A stretch of 64,000 nt of DNA from Kitasatospora sp. NBC_01266. GTDB lineage: Bacteria; Actinomycetota; Actinomycetes; Streptomycetales; Streptomycetaceae. The stretch is taken from the NCBI RefSeq assembly GCF_036242395.1, contig NZ_CP108459.1, positions 79,891 through 143,890 of the forward strand, given 5' to 3'. The notes beneath the pieces were generated by a model that did no database searches, was not told the DNA's origin, and saw nothing but the letters and a program-made list of their open reading frames with translations. Shown here piece by piece: positions 53,923-61,920 of this stretch. A program made the translations under genes and the position numbers. Each line of letters begins with the position of its first letter. The stretch's first letter is position 1.

Positions 53923-54365
53923 CAAGCGGAACAATTGTCGACCCGCCGCCCATAAGAGAACCGGCCATCCGTGACGCTACCGCTGCCCGGGCCAGGCTCC
54001 GTTGTCAACTGAAGGAACGGCGAAGTGGCCCTTACCGCGCCGATCACGGAATCGCGGCTGCCGCCGCGACCGGGCCTTGACGGCCCTTTCCGTGCTCCTC
54101 CATGTCAGGGCTGGCGCCCGTGCCCGGGCAACCAGGCAGTAAAGGTCGCGGGGACCCACGCCTGAGCGGAGCAACCGGGCCGGTGTGCCGGGTGGGACAC
54201 CTGGACCTTGCTGACGGTTACTCAGTGTGAAGTGAAAAGGTGTCTGGCCCACGGTGGCAGCTCGGCCGATGACAGTGCAGTGGCCACAGCTCCCTGCCGC
54301 GAGCCTTCTTTTTATTTAAAGAGGCCCTCGGACATTTCCGCAGGTCAGTGGCTATTTTCCGGATT
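53923..54365. other. Intergenic stretch without a supported gene
   Basis: A 443-bp gap. A minus-strand frame (54252->53977) has arginine-rich, low-complexity content and no recognisable domain, so I do not call it. The sequence is less GC-rich at the right (TTTTTATTTAAAGAGG near 54308), which may be a promoter or an AT-rich unwinding element next to the palindrome cluster. It could include the remnant of a mobile element, but nothing here proves it. Confidence 0.4.
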
Positions 54366-54576
54366 CTGAGTACACGTCAGGACGTGTACTCAGGAGCAGA
54401 ATTCCATGATCAATACACGTCTCCACGTATATTCGCGCACCGGTCCAGCGGGCTCCTCAGATGCCCCGTCCGCGATCTGGCGGGTCTCCAGTGCCCGCTG
54501 AGGCGTGTACTCGGAGTACACATGGGGGGCGTGTACTCCGAGGCCATTTCATGATCACTACACGCTCCAGCGTGTA
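54366..54576. repeat. Cluster of TACACG/CGTGTA palindromes (iteron- or operator-like)
   Basis: There are four dyads: CTGAGTACACGTC-AG-complement (54366-54393, 13-bp arms); AATACACGT-N4-ACGTATATT (about 54412-54433, one mismatch); GTGTACTC-G-GAGTACAC (54505-54521); and TACACGCT-CC-AGCGTGTA (54559-54576). A half site GTGTACTCCGAG is at 54531. The sequence TTYCATGATCAMTACACG occurs as a direct repeat before the second and last dyads. Placed ~100 bp upstream of a RepL-like gene, this may be a replication origin with initiator-binding iterons or an autoregulatory operator. Confidence 0.72.
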
Positions 54577-54680
54577 CCCGACGCGCCCCATGTGCAGTGC
54601 AGTGCACCAATCCGTGGTTTCCACTGCACACCCGGCTAGGATCTGCGCGTCCGCTGATCACTGAGAGGGGCCCGCGCACC

Positions 54681-55287
54681 ATGGCAGCTGCTCCCAAGCC
54701 AGTCAGGCCGGCTCCCGGCTCGCAAGCCACATCACCTCCTCAACACGCCAGCAGCAAAGCGAGGTCAGCGCTCGACGCCTTCAGACGGACCCTGCAAGAG
54801 CACGGCGCCGATGCGGCCATCAGCCAACTGCCGCGTACCCGCACACTCGGGCTGGTGGTCTCACGCGACGCTGACCCGCTGGTCATGTACGGCAACGAGT
54901 GGCAGATCGACTCCTCGGCGTTCAACAAGTGGCTGGTGACCTACTTCAGGGAGTACACGCCGGTCCGCGTCTGGCACTGGATGGCAGGCGAGGCCGAGTA
55001 CGGCGCCGTACTCAAGACCACCCAGAAGTCCATCGCTGATGGGCTCGGCATGTATCAGCAGCACGTCGGCAAGGCCATCAACGACCTTGCAGCGCTTGAT
55101 CTACTGTGGATGCAAAGGCGCGGCTTCTACTGGCTGAATCCCTTCGTCACGATCAAGGGCGGCCGAAGCGCTGGAATACCTGAACAGTGTGGGCGCGCCG
55201 GACGGACTGCTTCGACCGCCCGTACTCCCGGAGCCGGAACCTCAGGAGCTTCGGAAGAAGAGGGCCAGGAAGGAGTCGGTCGTATGA
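54681..55287 (+). pseudogene. RepL-like winged-helix protein 1, apparently frameshifted near its 3' end
   Basis: ATG 54681 follows GAGAGGGG. Residues ~60-155 carry a winged-helix pattern (QKSIADGLGMYQQHVGKAINDLAALDLL), then GFYWLNPFVTIKGG. The latter matches the 'wing, (Y)xxNP' end of RepL-type plasmid initiators. As written, the frame runs on into the next gene. Shifting by one base at about 55155-55162 gives a natural tail (AEALEYLNSVGAPDGLLRPP...KESVV) that stops at TGA 55285-55287, overlapping the next ATG (ATGA). That is exactly the arrangement of the paralogous pair at 56390-57396. So a 1-nt indel (real or a sequencing error) seems to have fused two genes. The function is probably replication or partition control of the plasmid-like element; this is an inference from fold and repeats. 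Confidence 0.7.
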
Positions 55288-55724
55288 GTACCGCGAGCCG
55301 GATGCTGTGGACACCCACGAACGCCTTCGGCGTCATCAGTCGTATTGGCTTGTCCGGACTCGACCGTGACGTCCTGGACGTCCTCATGGGACTGCAGGAG
55401 CCTGGCGGCCGGGTCATCGCGACGCACGCCGACATCTCCACCGGACTCGTCTCCCGGGGCAAGAAGCCGCGAGACCGAACCTCCGTCACCCGGTCGATGG
55501 GTCGGCTCAACACCGCCCGGCTGGTCCGCCGTTCCGAAAGCCGCCGGGGCGGCGTCTACCTCCTCAACGAGATGATCGCCGGGTATGCCGATCCGGACGA
55601 CATGTACGAGGTCGTCGCCAACATGCCCGAGGACATGCGCCTGGACGACCCGGAGTTTCTCGCGATGCTGGAGCAGGCTCGCGAGCGTGCCGAGACCCGT
55701 CAACGCCACCTGTACGCCGTCTGA
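55284..55724 (+). CDS. RepL-like winged-helix protein 2, second gene of cassette 1
   Basis: This is a 146-residue protein. ATG 55284 has AAGGAG about nine bases upstream and overlaps the corrected stop of the preceding gene (ATGA). The winged-helix core reads GLDRDVLDVLMGLQEPGGRV, then a helix pair and RSMGRLNTARLV, then RRGGVYLLNEMIAGY. It is clearly paralogous to the 56926 gene: both share RDVLD(V/I)L, QEPGG and the MGRL/LGKL recognition helix. An acidic C-terminal helix follows. In the frame as given it is also joined to the upstream gene, making a 347-residue fusion. Separate translation from the internal ribosome site is more likely. The role is unknown; DNA binding in plasmid maintenance is plausible. 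Confidence 0.72.
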   Translation: MSTASRMLWTPTNAFGVISRIGLSGLDRDVLDVLMGLQEPGGRVIATHADISTGLVSRGKKPRDRTSVTRSMGRLNTARLVRRSESRRGGVYLLNEMIAGYADPDDMYEVVANMPEDMRLDDPEFLAMLEQARERAETRQRHLYAV

Positions 55725-56389
55725 TCCCCGACTGTCGTCATCCTCTTCGGAGTGACATCCCCGGCTCCCCGGCCGTGCAGCCCCGACCTCAGCTGCCGGG
55801 ACCGGGACCCTCCGTGCGGCGCCGGCCTCACCGAGCGGCAGGGTGGTCCCCGGGTCGCCACCTGCACCTGGTCTCCGCCCGGTGCTGCCCGTACTGCTGC
55901 CTGCGGGGGTGACCATGCGGTGGTCGAGGTCAGGAACCCGGAATATAGCGATCTGCTCCCGAGTGCCGAGACCACCGGGGAGCTGCAGCCGTCCCCGCCT
56001 CCGCGGGGCCGCCAGGCCGGCCGCATCAACCCTCAACTCGTCGTCTTCGCTGGGTAGTTGCTGATCGATGGCGGGCCGCCTGACCACAGGTGGGCGATGG
56101 TCAGGGTCGGCGGTCGTAGCGGCAACCAGGCACCCGGGCTTCTTTAGAAGAAGGCGGTAGGCCTCTGACCTGCGGAAACGCGAATTTTGTATTCACCCAG
56201 GGTGGAATATATCTCTCCTCGTCAGGCCGAGTTGTATGCCGCCCATACCGCGATACATCTCACCGCTTGACCACCGATGCCAGCGGCCCCTTGATCCGGA
56301 GACACGACGAAGGCGGAGATACATCACGAAACATATGAGCCCTGATATGTTGACTGGTGATCTACCGTCACCAGGAGAAGGGAGAGCCG
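55725..56389. other. Intergenic region between the two Rep-like cassettes
   Basis: A 665-bp gap with no convincing gene. The left half is GC-rich. The right half (from about 56150) is AT-richer and carries repeated GATACATC (56252-56259, 56318-56325) and the inverted repeat ACATAT-N8-ATATGT (56331-56350). These sites precede the second cassette much as the palindrome cluster precedes the first, but with a different sequence, so the two cassettes probably have separate regulators or origins. Confidence 0.5.
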
Positions 56390-56926
56390 ATGGCCAAGAA
56401 GCCGGCGGGGCACGGCAGGGCGGAGGGTGCCATCGCGCAGGGTCTGGCCGATCTCATCGGCAGTGGCCTCGAGCAGCTGCGCGCGCAGAACCCGAGTATC
56501 GGGTTCACGCTGCTTGCCGACTCCAACAAGCCGAGCAAGCCCGCACACACTCACGGTGGGTCGTGGGTGGCCACGGACCGGGAGTTGCTCGCCAACGTCT
56601 GGCGGTTCGAGTTCTCCCAGCGCGAGCGTGCGGTCCTGGACATCATGACGGCCGAGATCAACGAGGAAGGCCAGTGGCACGGCAAGCAGTCCGAGCTGGC
56701 CACGCGGCTGGGGTGCTCGCAGGGGTCGGTGTCGAGGGCCATCAGTAAGCTGGAGGCGACGAACTTCGCTTGGAAGATCATCAGGTGCCTCTACCAGGTC
56801 AATCCGGACTGGGCCTTCGGCTGGGGCACTGAAGCGCACTTGCATTCGATCAAGAGCATCGGTGCGGCGATCATGGATATGAAGCGGATCAAGATCCCGT
56901 ACGAGAGCACGAGGAAGGCGGCCTGA
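56390..56926 (+). CDS. RepL-like winged-helix protein 3, first gene of cassette 2
   Basis: This is a 178-residue protein. ATG 56390 (MAKKPAGHG) is preferred because GGAG lies seven to ten bases upstream; a GTG at 56357 has none. The N-terminal ~60 residues are basic and flexible. Residues ~75-145 form a winged helix: SQRERAVLDIMTAEINEEG, HGKQSELATRLGCSQGSVSR and AISKLEATNFAWKI. They end in CLYQVNPDWAFGWG, the same (Y)xxNPxxxxxG finish seen in the cassette-1 protein and in RepL-type initiators. The stop overlaps the next start (TGATGA). It probably binds DNA at the GATACAT/ATATGT sites just upstream, for replication or autoregulation. The specific role is an inference. Confidence 0.8.
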   Translation: MAKKPAGHGRAEGAIAQGLADLIGSGLEQLRAQNPSIGFTLLADSNKPSKPAHTHGGSWVATDRELLANVWRFEFSQRERAVLDIMTAEINEEGQWHGKQSELATRLGCSQGSVSRAISKLEATNFAWKIIRCLYQVNPDWAFGWGTEAHLHSIKSIGAAIMDMKRIKIPYESTRKAA

Positions 56927-57396
56927 TGACATCACCGGCCCACACCCCGAGCGCGTCGTTCTGGTACAACAGCATGGCTTTCGAGTACCTGCCGAACGCC
57001 GGCCTGACGCCCACCGAGCGGGACGTGCTCGACATCCTCCTCGCCCGGCAGGAGCCCGGCGGCGCCGTGCACATCACCCAGGCCCAGCTTTCCAAGCGCC
57101 TGGGAGTGCTCCAGCCCAACATCAGCAGGGCGCTGGGCAAGCTCTCGGACCTGGGGATCATCGACCCGCCCGAGATCCGGCGACGCGGACGCGTCCGACT
57201 GCATCGCGCCCTGGCGGCCTACGAGGGGCCGCGCCAGGCGATGGCAGCGATGAACGACGCGACGATCCCGGACTGGCCGCTGAATATTCCGACCAGCCCG
57301 GAGCGTCCGGCCCGCACGTCCACTCCCTCCTCGTCCGCCGCCAAGGCCAAGGCCAAGAGCAGGAAGTCGGCAGCGCCGAAGCTGCATCTCGTCTGA
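56926..57396 (+). CDS. Winged-helix (MarR/RepL-like) protein 4, second gene of cassette 2
   Basis: This is a 156-residue protein starting at ATG 56926, overlapping the previous stop, so translation is coupled. The wHTH is GLTPTERDVLDILLARQEPGGAV, then ITQAQLSKRLGVLQPNISRALGKLSDLGII (residues ~30-85), with an RRRGRVRL wing. The C-terminal ~45 residues are Ser/Pro/Ala/Lys-rich and basic (AKAKAKSRKS), likely a disordered DNA-contact tail. It is paralogous to the 55284 gene. Two repeats of such a two-gene unit within 3 kb suggest duplication of a replication/copy-control module. No enzymatic motif is present. Confidence 0.8.
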   Translation: MTSPAHTPSASFWYNSMAFEYLPNAGLTPTERDVLDILLARQEPGGAVHITQAQLSKRLGVLQPNISRALGKLSDLGIIDPPEIRRRGRVRLHRALAAYEGPRQAMAAMNDATIPDWPLNIPTSPERPARTSTPSSSAAKAKAKSRKSAAPKLHLV

Positions 57397-57425
57397 TTCG
57401 CGCGCCGTGCGGACCATGCGCGCGC

Positions 57426-57515
57426 TGATATGTATTGCTGACTGCACCGCCTTGACCTGCGGTGATGCTGATCTCGGCGATGGATGTATGCCAACGCATG
57501 TGGGATCTGATATGT
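57426..57515. repeat. TGATATGT repeats downstream of Rep-like cassette 2
   Basis: TGATATGT occurs at 57426-57433 and 57508-57515, with a related ATGGATGTATG at about 57478. The same octamer is upstream of the cassette at 56343-56350. The repeats therefore bracket the two genes. They may be initiator-binding sites forming part of an origin, or operators. Confidence 0.55.
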
Positions 57516-57621
57516 AGCGTGCTATAGCCGCTTCGCCGGGTCTGGACCGTGAGTTGTGGCGGCCGCACTGGAGCACCGCACGCCACGTCCGCCGGCCCGG
57601 CGGACCCGATGCCGCGCAGAG

Positions 57622-57658
57622 AGTTGCCCCGACGCCAAGCACAGGCGCCGGGGCAACT
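57622..57658. terminator. Hairpin terminator after Rep-like cassette 2
   Basis: Fifteen-base arms AGTTGCCCCGACGCC and GGCGCCGGGGCAACT (one mismatch) enclose a 7-nt loop. It lies 226 bp past the last Rep-like stop and before the lectin gene. Confidence 0.7.
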
Positions 57659-57781
57659 GCGTGTCCGGCCCTGTCGGCGGGCCGGTTGGTGATGCCCACT
57701 CGAGCAGGCCGACGCCTGGTGACTGACGGCGGGTCGGCAGGACCGGACCGCCTCGGGCCTCACGGTGACGCCGACCAAGAG

Positions 57782-58435
57782 GTGATCCAGGTCACATTCC
57801 GTTCCGACGGCATCGTGCGTCGTACCCGCCGCCGCGCCACGCTCGTGCTCACCGGCTGCGCCGCCGTCCTGGCCGCCGCCGCAGGGCTGACCGTCACCCT
57901 CACCTCCCCCTCCTCACAACCGGCGGCCGGTGCCGCCGCTTCAACGCTGCGGCCGGCCGCCCCGGTAGGCACACCGGGTTCACCGGCCTGGTCCGGTGCC
58001 CCGTCCTCCGCGCCCGCAGTCGCCGAGGCGGCCCCGGCGTTCACCTCGACGCCCTGCAGCAACAGCAACAGCCCCGTGCACTATCTGCTGCCCGGCCAGT
58101 CCATGGGCTCCATCAGCTACGTCTGCGCGGGCGACTACATGTTCGCCAGCCAGAACGACGGCAACTTCGTCATCTACAACAACACCGGCACGGCGGTCTG
58201 GGCCTCCGGCACCAACACCGGCTCGCCGAACACCATCGTCATGACGACCACCGGCAACCTCCTCATCTACAACAGCGCCGACTACCTCCAGTGGCAGACC
58301 GGCACCGGCTGGACCGACCACCGGAACTACGGCGCCTACGTGTGCTTCCAGACCGACGGCGACATGGTTCTCTACGCACCCAACGGAGGGAACTACACCT
58401 GCTCCGGCGCCGTTCTGTGGGCCAGCGGCACCTGA
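57782..58435 (+). CDS. Secreted bulb-type (B-lectin) mannose-binding-like protein
   Basis: GTG 57782 gives 217 residues; an ATG at 57692 would add 30, and neither has a strong ribosome site, so the start is uncertain. A signal peptide is visible: RRTRRRATLVLTGCAAVLAAAAGLTVTL, shown here only as a basic run followed by a ~20-residue hydrophobic core. A Ser/Pro/Ala linker follows, then a B-lectin domain from about residue 100. It has three repeats of the QxDxNxVxY type: QNDGNFVIYN, TTTGNLLIYN and QTDGDMVLYA. The first is intact, the second keeps only GN.xIY and the third has Asp for Asn, so sugar binding may be limited to some sites. Four cysteines could form disulphides. It would act outside the cell, perhaps as a lectin-like bacteriocin or adhesin; the role is unknown. 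Confidence 0.85.
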   Translation: MIQVTFRSDGIVRRTRRRATLVLTGCAAVLAAAAGLTVTLTSPSSQPAAGAAASTLRPAAPVGTPGSPAWSGAPSSAPAVAEAAPAFTSTPCSNSNSPVHYLLPGQSMGSISYVCAGDYMFASQNDGNFVIYNNTGTAVWASGTNTGSPNTIVMTTTGNLLIYNSADYLQWQTGTGWTDHRNYGAYVCFQTDGDMVLYAPNGGNYTCSGAVLWASGT

Positions 58436-58502
58436 CCGAACCGTGCCACGGCGTGCCCGCCCCGCCCCGCGCAGACCGGGCGAGCGGGCGCCCCGGCCGG
58501 CA

Positions 58503-61022
58503 TCAGGCCCACTCGACGCCGTACTCGGCGAGCCGCGCGAGCTGACCGGCGGTCAGCTTCTCCCTCCGCGCTTTCTGGTTGTTGAGCCACACTCCCAGTG
58601 CCAGTCCCTCGACGGTTTTGTGGGTGCGCGGGACGCGGGCGTGGCCTTCGCGTTCGACGTAGGTGGCGAGCGCGGTCAGGTGGTGCTGGAAGCGGTCCGC
58701 CCGCGAGACCTTGGGCTTCGCCGCAGCCGCCACTCGCGCCGCCACCAGCTCGGAGTCCTCCTCGATGCCGATCGCGAGCAGCAGATCCTGCTGCTCCTCA
58801 GCCAGTTCGGGCCAGCTGGCCCGCTGAGCGTGCACCCAGCGGCCGAGTTGCTCACCCTCGAACACCGTCTCCGCGGGCAGCTGGGTCCAGTTGACCCGGC
58901 CATCTGACTCCAGCCACCACAACCTGGCCACCGCGTAGGTGCGTTGCCAGGTGATCGGCCAGGTGGGGCACCACCACGGGTCGATCTCCTCCAACGCCCT
59001 GCGCCGGTCCGGGTCCAGGGCGCCGGGCCCGCCGGCGGGGACCTCGGCGGCGGCGCGCAGTGCGGCCAGCCAGCTGCCGATGGGATACCCGCCGACGGAC
59101 GCCCGCGCGGGCGCCGCGAGCGAGCCGCCGTGTTCCTTCGCCCAGATCCGCGCCCAGTCCAGCCCGGCCTCGAACCGGGCACCGGCCACGGACCAGACCA
59201 TCCCGAGCCCGTCGAGCATCATCACCCGGTGCCGCGCCAACTCACCAGCCGCGTACTCCACCCGCCGGTCGGACAGCCACTTTCCCAGCGGGAAATTCCC
59301 CTCCTGCCCGACCACCGTGGAATAGGGGACCTCAAGCCCGCCGGTCTCCTCGAACCAGCGCCTGGCGTGCCCGATCCCCTCCCGCCAGGACTGACTCTCA
59401 CTCGTCAGCACCCGCGTGGCGATGAACAGCGCGAGCACGTCCGGATCCACCGGCAGCTGGAACCGCACCGGCAACGTGAACGCCACCGCCCCACCCTCCC
59501 CCTCACCGGGCGCGATCTGGGCCTCGGCGCTGCGCCCGGTGGTCCGAGCGCCGGACTTCTGCGGCACGGCCAGGGTCTCGACCAGGCGGGCGTCGTGCGA
59601 CCTGATCGCGGTCAGGATCTTGACCAGCGGCGCATAGGACTCCGACTCCAGAATGTCCCCGGGCTCCTCACCCGGCCTCAGGAAGACCGGCACGATGATG
59701 CTGGCGGTCTTCCCCTCACCGGGCTTCATCCGCAGCGCCCTACCGATGGCCTGGACGATATCGACCATGCTGCCCCGGCCCTGGAGAAGCACCGAATCCG
59801 CGCTCGGCATATCAACTCCCTCACCCAGGACCTTGCAGTTCGACATCACGGCATGCGCCAGCCGATCCTTCTCCTCGGCCTCGCCGAAGCCCTGGATGAC
59901 GTCCTTGCGGAAATCCACGTCGTGCTCACCGGAGAGCCATTGCGCCCAGAACTCGGCGGGGTATTTCCCGGGGTTCTCGAGGTGGAGCCGGTCGACGGTC
60001 TGGTTCAGCGTCTCGGAGAAGTACCGGGCCTCGATCGTGCGGTTGTGGAAGGTGATGACCCGGCTCAGGTTCCGCTCCACGACCGTCTTGACCAGCCCGG
60101 CCTGGATCGCGGCGATCCGTGCCGCCGGCACCAGGTCCTGCTCGCCGCTGGCGTCCTCGCCCACCCCGGGGCCCCAGGGCACCGGCTGACGACCCGCCGC
60201 GGTGCGGTCGGCATCCGGGTCGCGCAGCTCCAGCACCACCACGTCGAACGGCGCCAGCAGCTTGCGGTCGATCGCCTCGGCCAGGCCCAGCGTGACGACC
60301 TGCGGCCCGAAGATCCGCTCATCGTCCATCGAGCAGGCCAACTCCTCCGGCAGCGGCTGCAACGCCCCCTCCCGCTGCCGCACACCGGCCTTCGGCGGCG
60401 CCCAGATCCGCGGGGTCGCGGTCATGTACAGACGCCGCTCACACGGGATCTCCTCCTGGCCGTGCACGACCGTCCAGGACTTCTCCGCGCTCCCCGACGA
60501 GCGGTGCGCCTCGTCACAGACCATCAGCGCCAGCGCGGGCAGCGCCTGGCCGTTGCGCTCGGACCAGTAGTGGTAGGCGTCCGCGACCACCCCGACCGAG
60601 GCATAGGTGGCGAACAGCGTCACCGGCCGCCGGCGCTGGGCCGCCTGGGACAGCCACATCGCGACCATCAACGGGCTGGTACTGGCGCTCACCCCGAACG
60701 GCAACTCCCCGTCGACCAGCGAGCAGACCGCGTGCATCGCGCCGGAACGGCCGGCCTTCCGCCACGACCCGACCATCTGCACCAGCAGATCCAAGGTGGG
60801 CACCACCACCAGCACCGCACCGTGCGGCGCCAGCCTCTGCCCGGCCGCCGCCCCAACGAAGCTCTTCCCCGACCCCGTCGCCATCTGGACCGTGACCCGC
60901 AGCCCGTCCGGCGCCGACTGCCCCGGACGGAGCGTCAGACCCCGCACGATGGCCCCCAACGCCTCCTCCTGGTGGCCCCGCAGGGTGATCCCGGCCGCCA
61001 GACCTGGCTTTGCGATGCTCAC
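58503..61022 (-). CDS. SF2 helicase with C-terminal HA repeats, TtrA-like terminal helicase
   Basis: This is an 839-residue protein starting at GTG 61022 (AAGGG upstream). The first ~480 residues are a superfamily 2 core: Walker A ATGSGKS near 50, DEAH in VCDEAHRSSG near 170, TATPR near 203, and motif VI QAIGRALR near 430. The C-terminal ~290 residues contain four degenerate helicase-associated (HA) repeats, each with a W/F..G..a..W/Y core, a Pro/Val strand and a G.WL/GxWL finish (e.g. FPLGKWL, YPIGSWL, EQLGRWV, LALGVWL). This architecture is that of TtrA-type helicases found next to telomeres of Streptomyces chromosomes and linear plasmids and linked to conjugal transfer. Its place ~3 kb from the hairpin array at the right edge fits. 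A restriction- or phage-related helicase is the alternative. Confidence 0.88.
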   Translation of the reverse strand: MSIAKPGLAAGITLRGHQEEALGAIVRGLTLRPGQSAPDGLRVTVQMATGSGKSFVGAAAGQRLAPHGAVLVVVPTLDLLVQMVGSWRKAGRSGAMHAVCSLVDGELPFGVSASTSPLMVAMWLSQAAQRRRPVTLFATYASVGVVADAYHYWSERNGQALPALALMVCDEAHRSSGSAEKSWTVVHGQEEIPCERRLYMTATPRIWAPPKAGVRQREGALQPLPEELACSMDDERIFGPQVVTLGLAEAIDRKLLAPFDVVVLELRDPDADRTAAGRQPVPWGPGVGEDASGEQDLVPAARIAAIQAGLVKTVVERNLSRVITFHNRTIEARYFSETLNQTVDRLHLENPGKYPAEFWAQWLSGEHDVDFRKDVIQGFGEAEEKDRLAHAVMSNCKVLGEGVDMPSADSVLLQGRGSMVDIVQAIGRALRMKPGEGKTASIIVPVFLRPGEEPGDILESESYAPLVKILTAIRSHDARLVETLAVPQKSGARTTGRSAEAQIAPGEGEGGAVAFTLPVRFQLPVDPDVLALFIATRVLTSESQSWREGIGHARRWFEETGGLEVPYSTVVGQEGNFPLGKWLSDRRVEYAAGELARHRVMMLDGLGMVWSVAGARFEAGLDWARIWAKEHGGSLAAPARASVGGYPIGSWLAALRAAAEVPAGGPGALDPDRRRALEEIDPWWCPTWPITWQRTYAVARLWWLESDGRVNWTQLPAETVFEGEQLGRWVHAQRASWPELAEEQQDLLLAIGIEEDSELVAARVAAAAKPKVSRADRFQHHLTALATYVEREGHARVPRTHKTVEGLALGVWLNNQKARREKLTAGQLARLAEYGVEWA

Positions 61023-61080
61023 AGAACCCTTCCCTCACCTGTTCCCAGAACCGTACCGGGGCCTTTGCCGGAACAGCGGT

Positions 61081-61106
61081 ATGCCAGTTGGCATACTCCA
61101 GAGTAT
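61081..61106. promoter_or_regulatory. Overlapping palindromes in front of the toxin-antitoxin genes
   Basis: ATGCCA-GT-TGGCAT (61081-61094) and ATACTC-CA-GAGTAT (61093-61106) are perfect 6-bp dyads sharing two bases, 11 bp before the antitoxin start. They also lie in the divergent promoter of the helicase. This is the expected place for autoregulation by the antitoxin or the complex. Confidence 0.7.
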
Positions 61107-61116
61107 TCTGCTTGGT

Positions 61117-61362
61117 ATGACGATGACGACGATCAAGGTGCAGGCCGGGGTGCGTGACGAGCTCGCGCGCCTGGCGGCCGACGACCTCGGCGGGGTCACC
61201 CTGAACGCCGCTCTGGAACACCTGCTGACCGAGCACCGCAAGGCCCAGATCCTGGCCGCCTACGCCCGTCTGGAGGCCGACCCGAAGGCGTGGGCCGACT
61301 ACCAGGACGAGTTGGACGAGTGGGACGCCGTGGCCGGCGATGGCCTGGCCGGTGAGGCGTGA
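61117..61362 (+). CDS. Antitoxin of PemK/MazF-type toxin-antitoxin pair
   Basis: This is an 81-residue protein from ATG 61117; a second ATG at 61123 is possible. The N-terminal TTIKVQAGVRDELARLA suggests a ribbon-helix-helix DNA-binding strand and helix. The C-terminal half (AQILAAYARLEADPKAWADYQDELDEWD) is acidic and helical, as in antitoxins that wrap the toxin. The stop overlaps the toxin start by 4 bp (GTGA). The upstream palindromes fit autoregulation. It should neutralise the adjacent endoribonuclease and stabilise the plasmid-like region by post-segregational killing. Identification rests on gene pairing and size as well as fold pattern. Confidence 0.85.
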   Translation: MTMTTIKVQAGVRDELARLAADDLGGVTLNAALEHLLTEHRKAQILAAYARLEADPKAWADYQDELDEWDAVAGDGLAGEA

Positions 61363-61709
61363 GCCGCAAGTCCGCCCCCTGGCAGGTCTGGATGGCCGAC
61401 CTCTCCCCGGTCATCGGCTCCGAGCAGGCCGGGCGGCGCCCCGTGGTGGTTGTCTCCAGCCCCCTGTTCGCCTCCTTCCCGACCGCCATGGCCATCGTGG
61501 TCCCCCTGACCACCGCCGACCACGGCCTGCCCCACCACGTCCCCCTCACCTCCTCCCGCACCGGCCTCAACCGGCCCACCTGGGCCCGCACCGACGACGT
61601 GCGCACCATCTCCGAACAGCGCCTCACCAGCAGCCGCCCGCTCGGCACCGTCACCGACAAGGAAGCCGACGAGATCCGCACCTACCTCCGGCTGATGATC
61701 GACCTGTGA
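61359..61709 (+). CDS. PemK/MazF-family endoribonuclease toxin
   Basis: This is a 116-residue protein from GTG 61359, overlapping the antitoxin stop. The family signature is clear: QVWMADLSPVIGSEQAGRRP near residues 9-28, then VVVVSSPLF, VVPLTT and SEQRLTSSRPLG, the last matching the conserved region before the C-terminal helix. The SH3-like PemK/MazF fold cleaves mRNA at short sequences and halts growth. The conserved basic GRRP and Thr of PLTT are present, so it looks active. Location beside Rep-like genes and the terminal helicase fits an addiction module. Confidence 0.92.
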   Translation: MSRKSAPWQVWMADLSPVIGSEQAGRRPVVVVSSPLFASFPTAMAIVVPLTTADHGLPHHVPLTSSRTGLNRPTWARTDDVRTISEQRLTSSRPLGTVTDKEADEIRTYLRLMIDL

Positions 61710-61779
61710 CCCCCCGCCCGTGATATCCCGCCCCCTGCTCCCGGCCGGGCCGTTCTGCTGCTCCTGGGGGCCGCCGGGC

Positions 61780-61812
61780 GACTGCCCGCCCAGCGCCTGC
61801 GGGCGGGCAGTC
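61780..61812. terminator. Hairpin terminator after the toxin gene
   Basis: Perfect 12-bp arms GACTGCCCGCCC and GGGCGGGCAGTC surround a 9-nt loop, 71 bp past the toxin stop. Confidence 0.85.
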
Positions 61813-61920
61813 ACCCGGCACGCCTGCCCAGCTACGCCCGGAGGCGACCGGGAAGTCCGACCCACCCCGGGCCATGCCAGGGCTGCCGTACGGTGTCCTG
61901 GCTACCCGAAGGAGGAACGA

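Noticed and set aside
52698..54080. 460-codon plus-strand frame overlapping the FAD monooxygenase
   Set aside because: It is in a shifted frame with His/Arg/Pro-rich content; the flavin motifs lie in the other frame.
53977..54252. Minus-strand 91-codon frame
   Set aside because: Arg/Pro-rich, no domain, no ribosome site; it may be a decayed element but is not supported as a gene.
55752..56064. Short frames on both strands between the Rep-like cassettes
   Set aside because: Compositionally biased, without recognisable folds or ribosome sites.
58944..61157. Long plus-strand frame opposite the helicase
   Set aside because: Antisense shadow; the minus strand has all SF2 helicase motifs.
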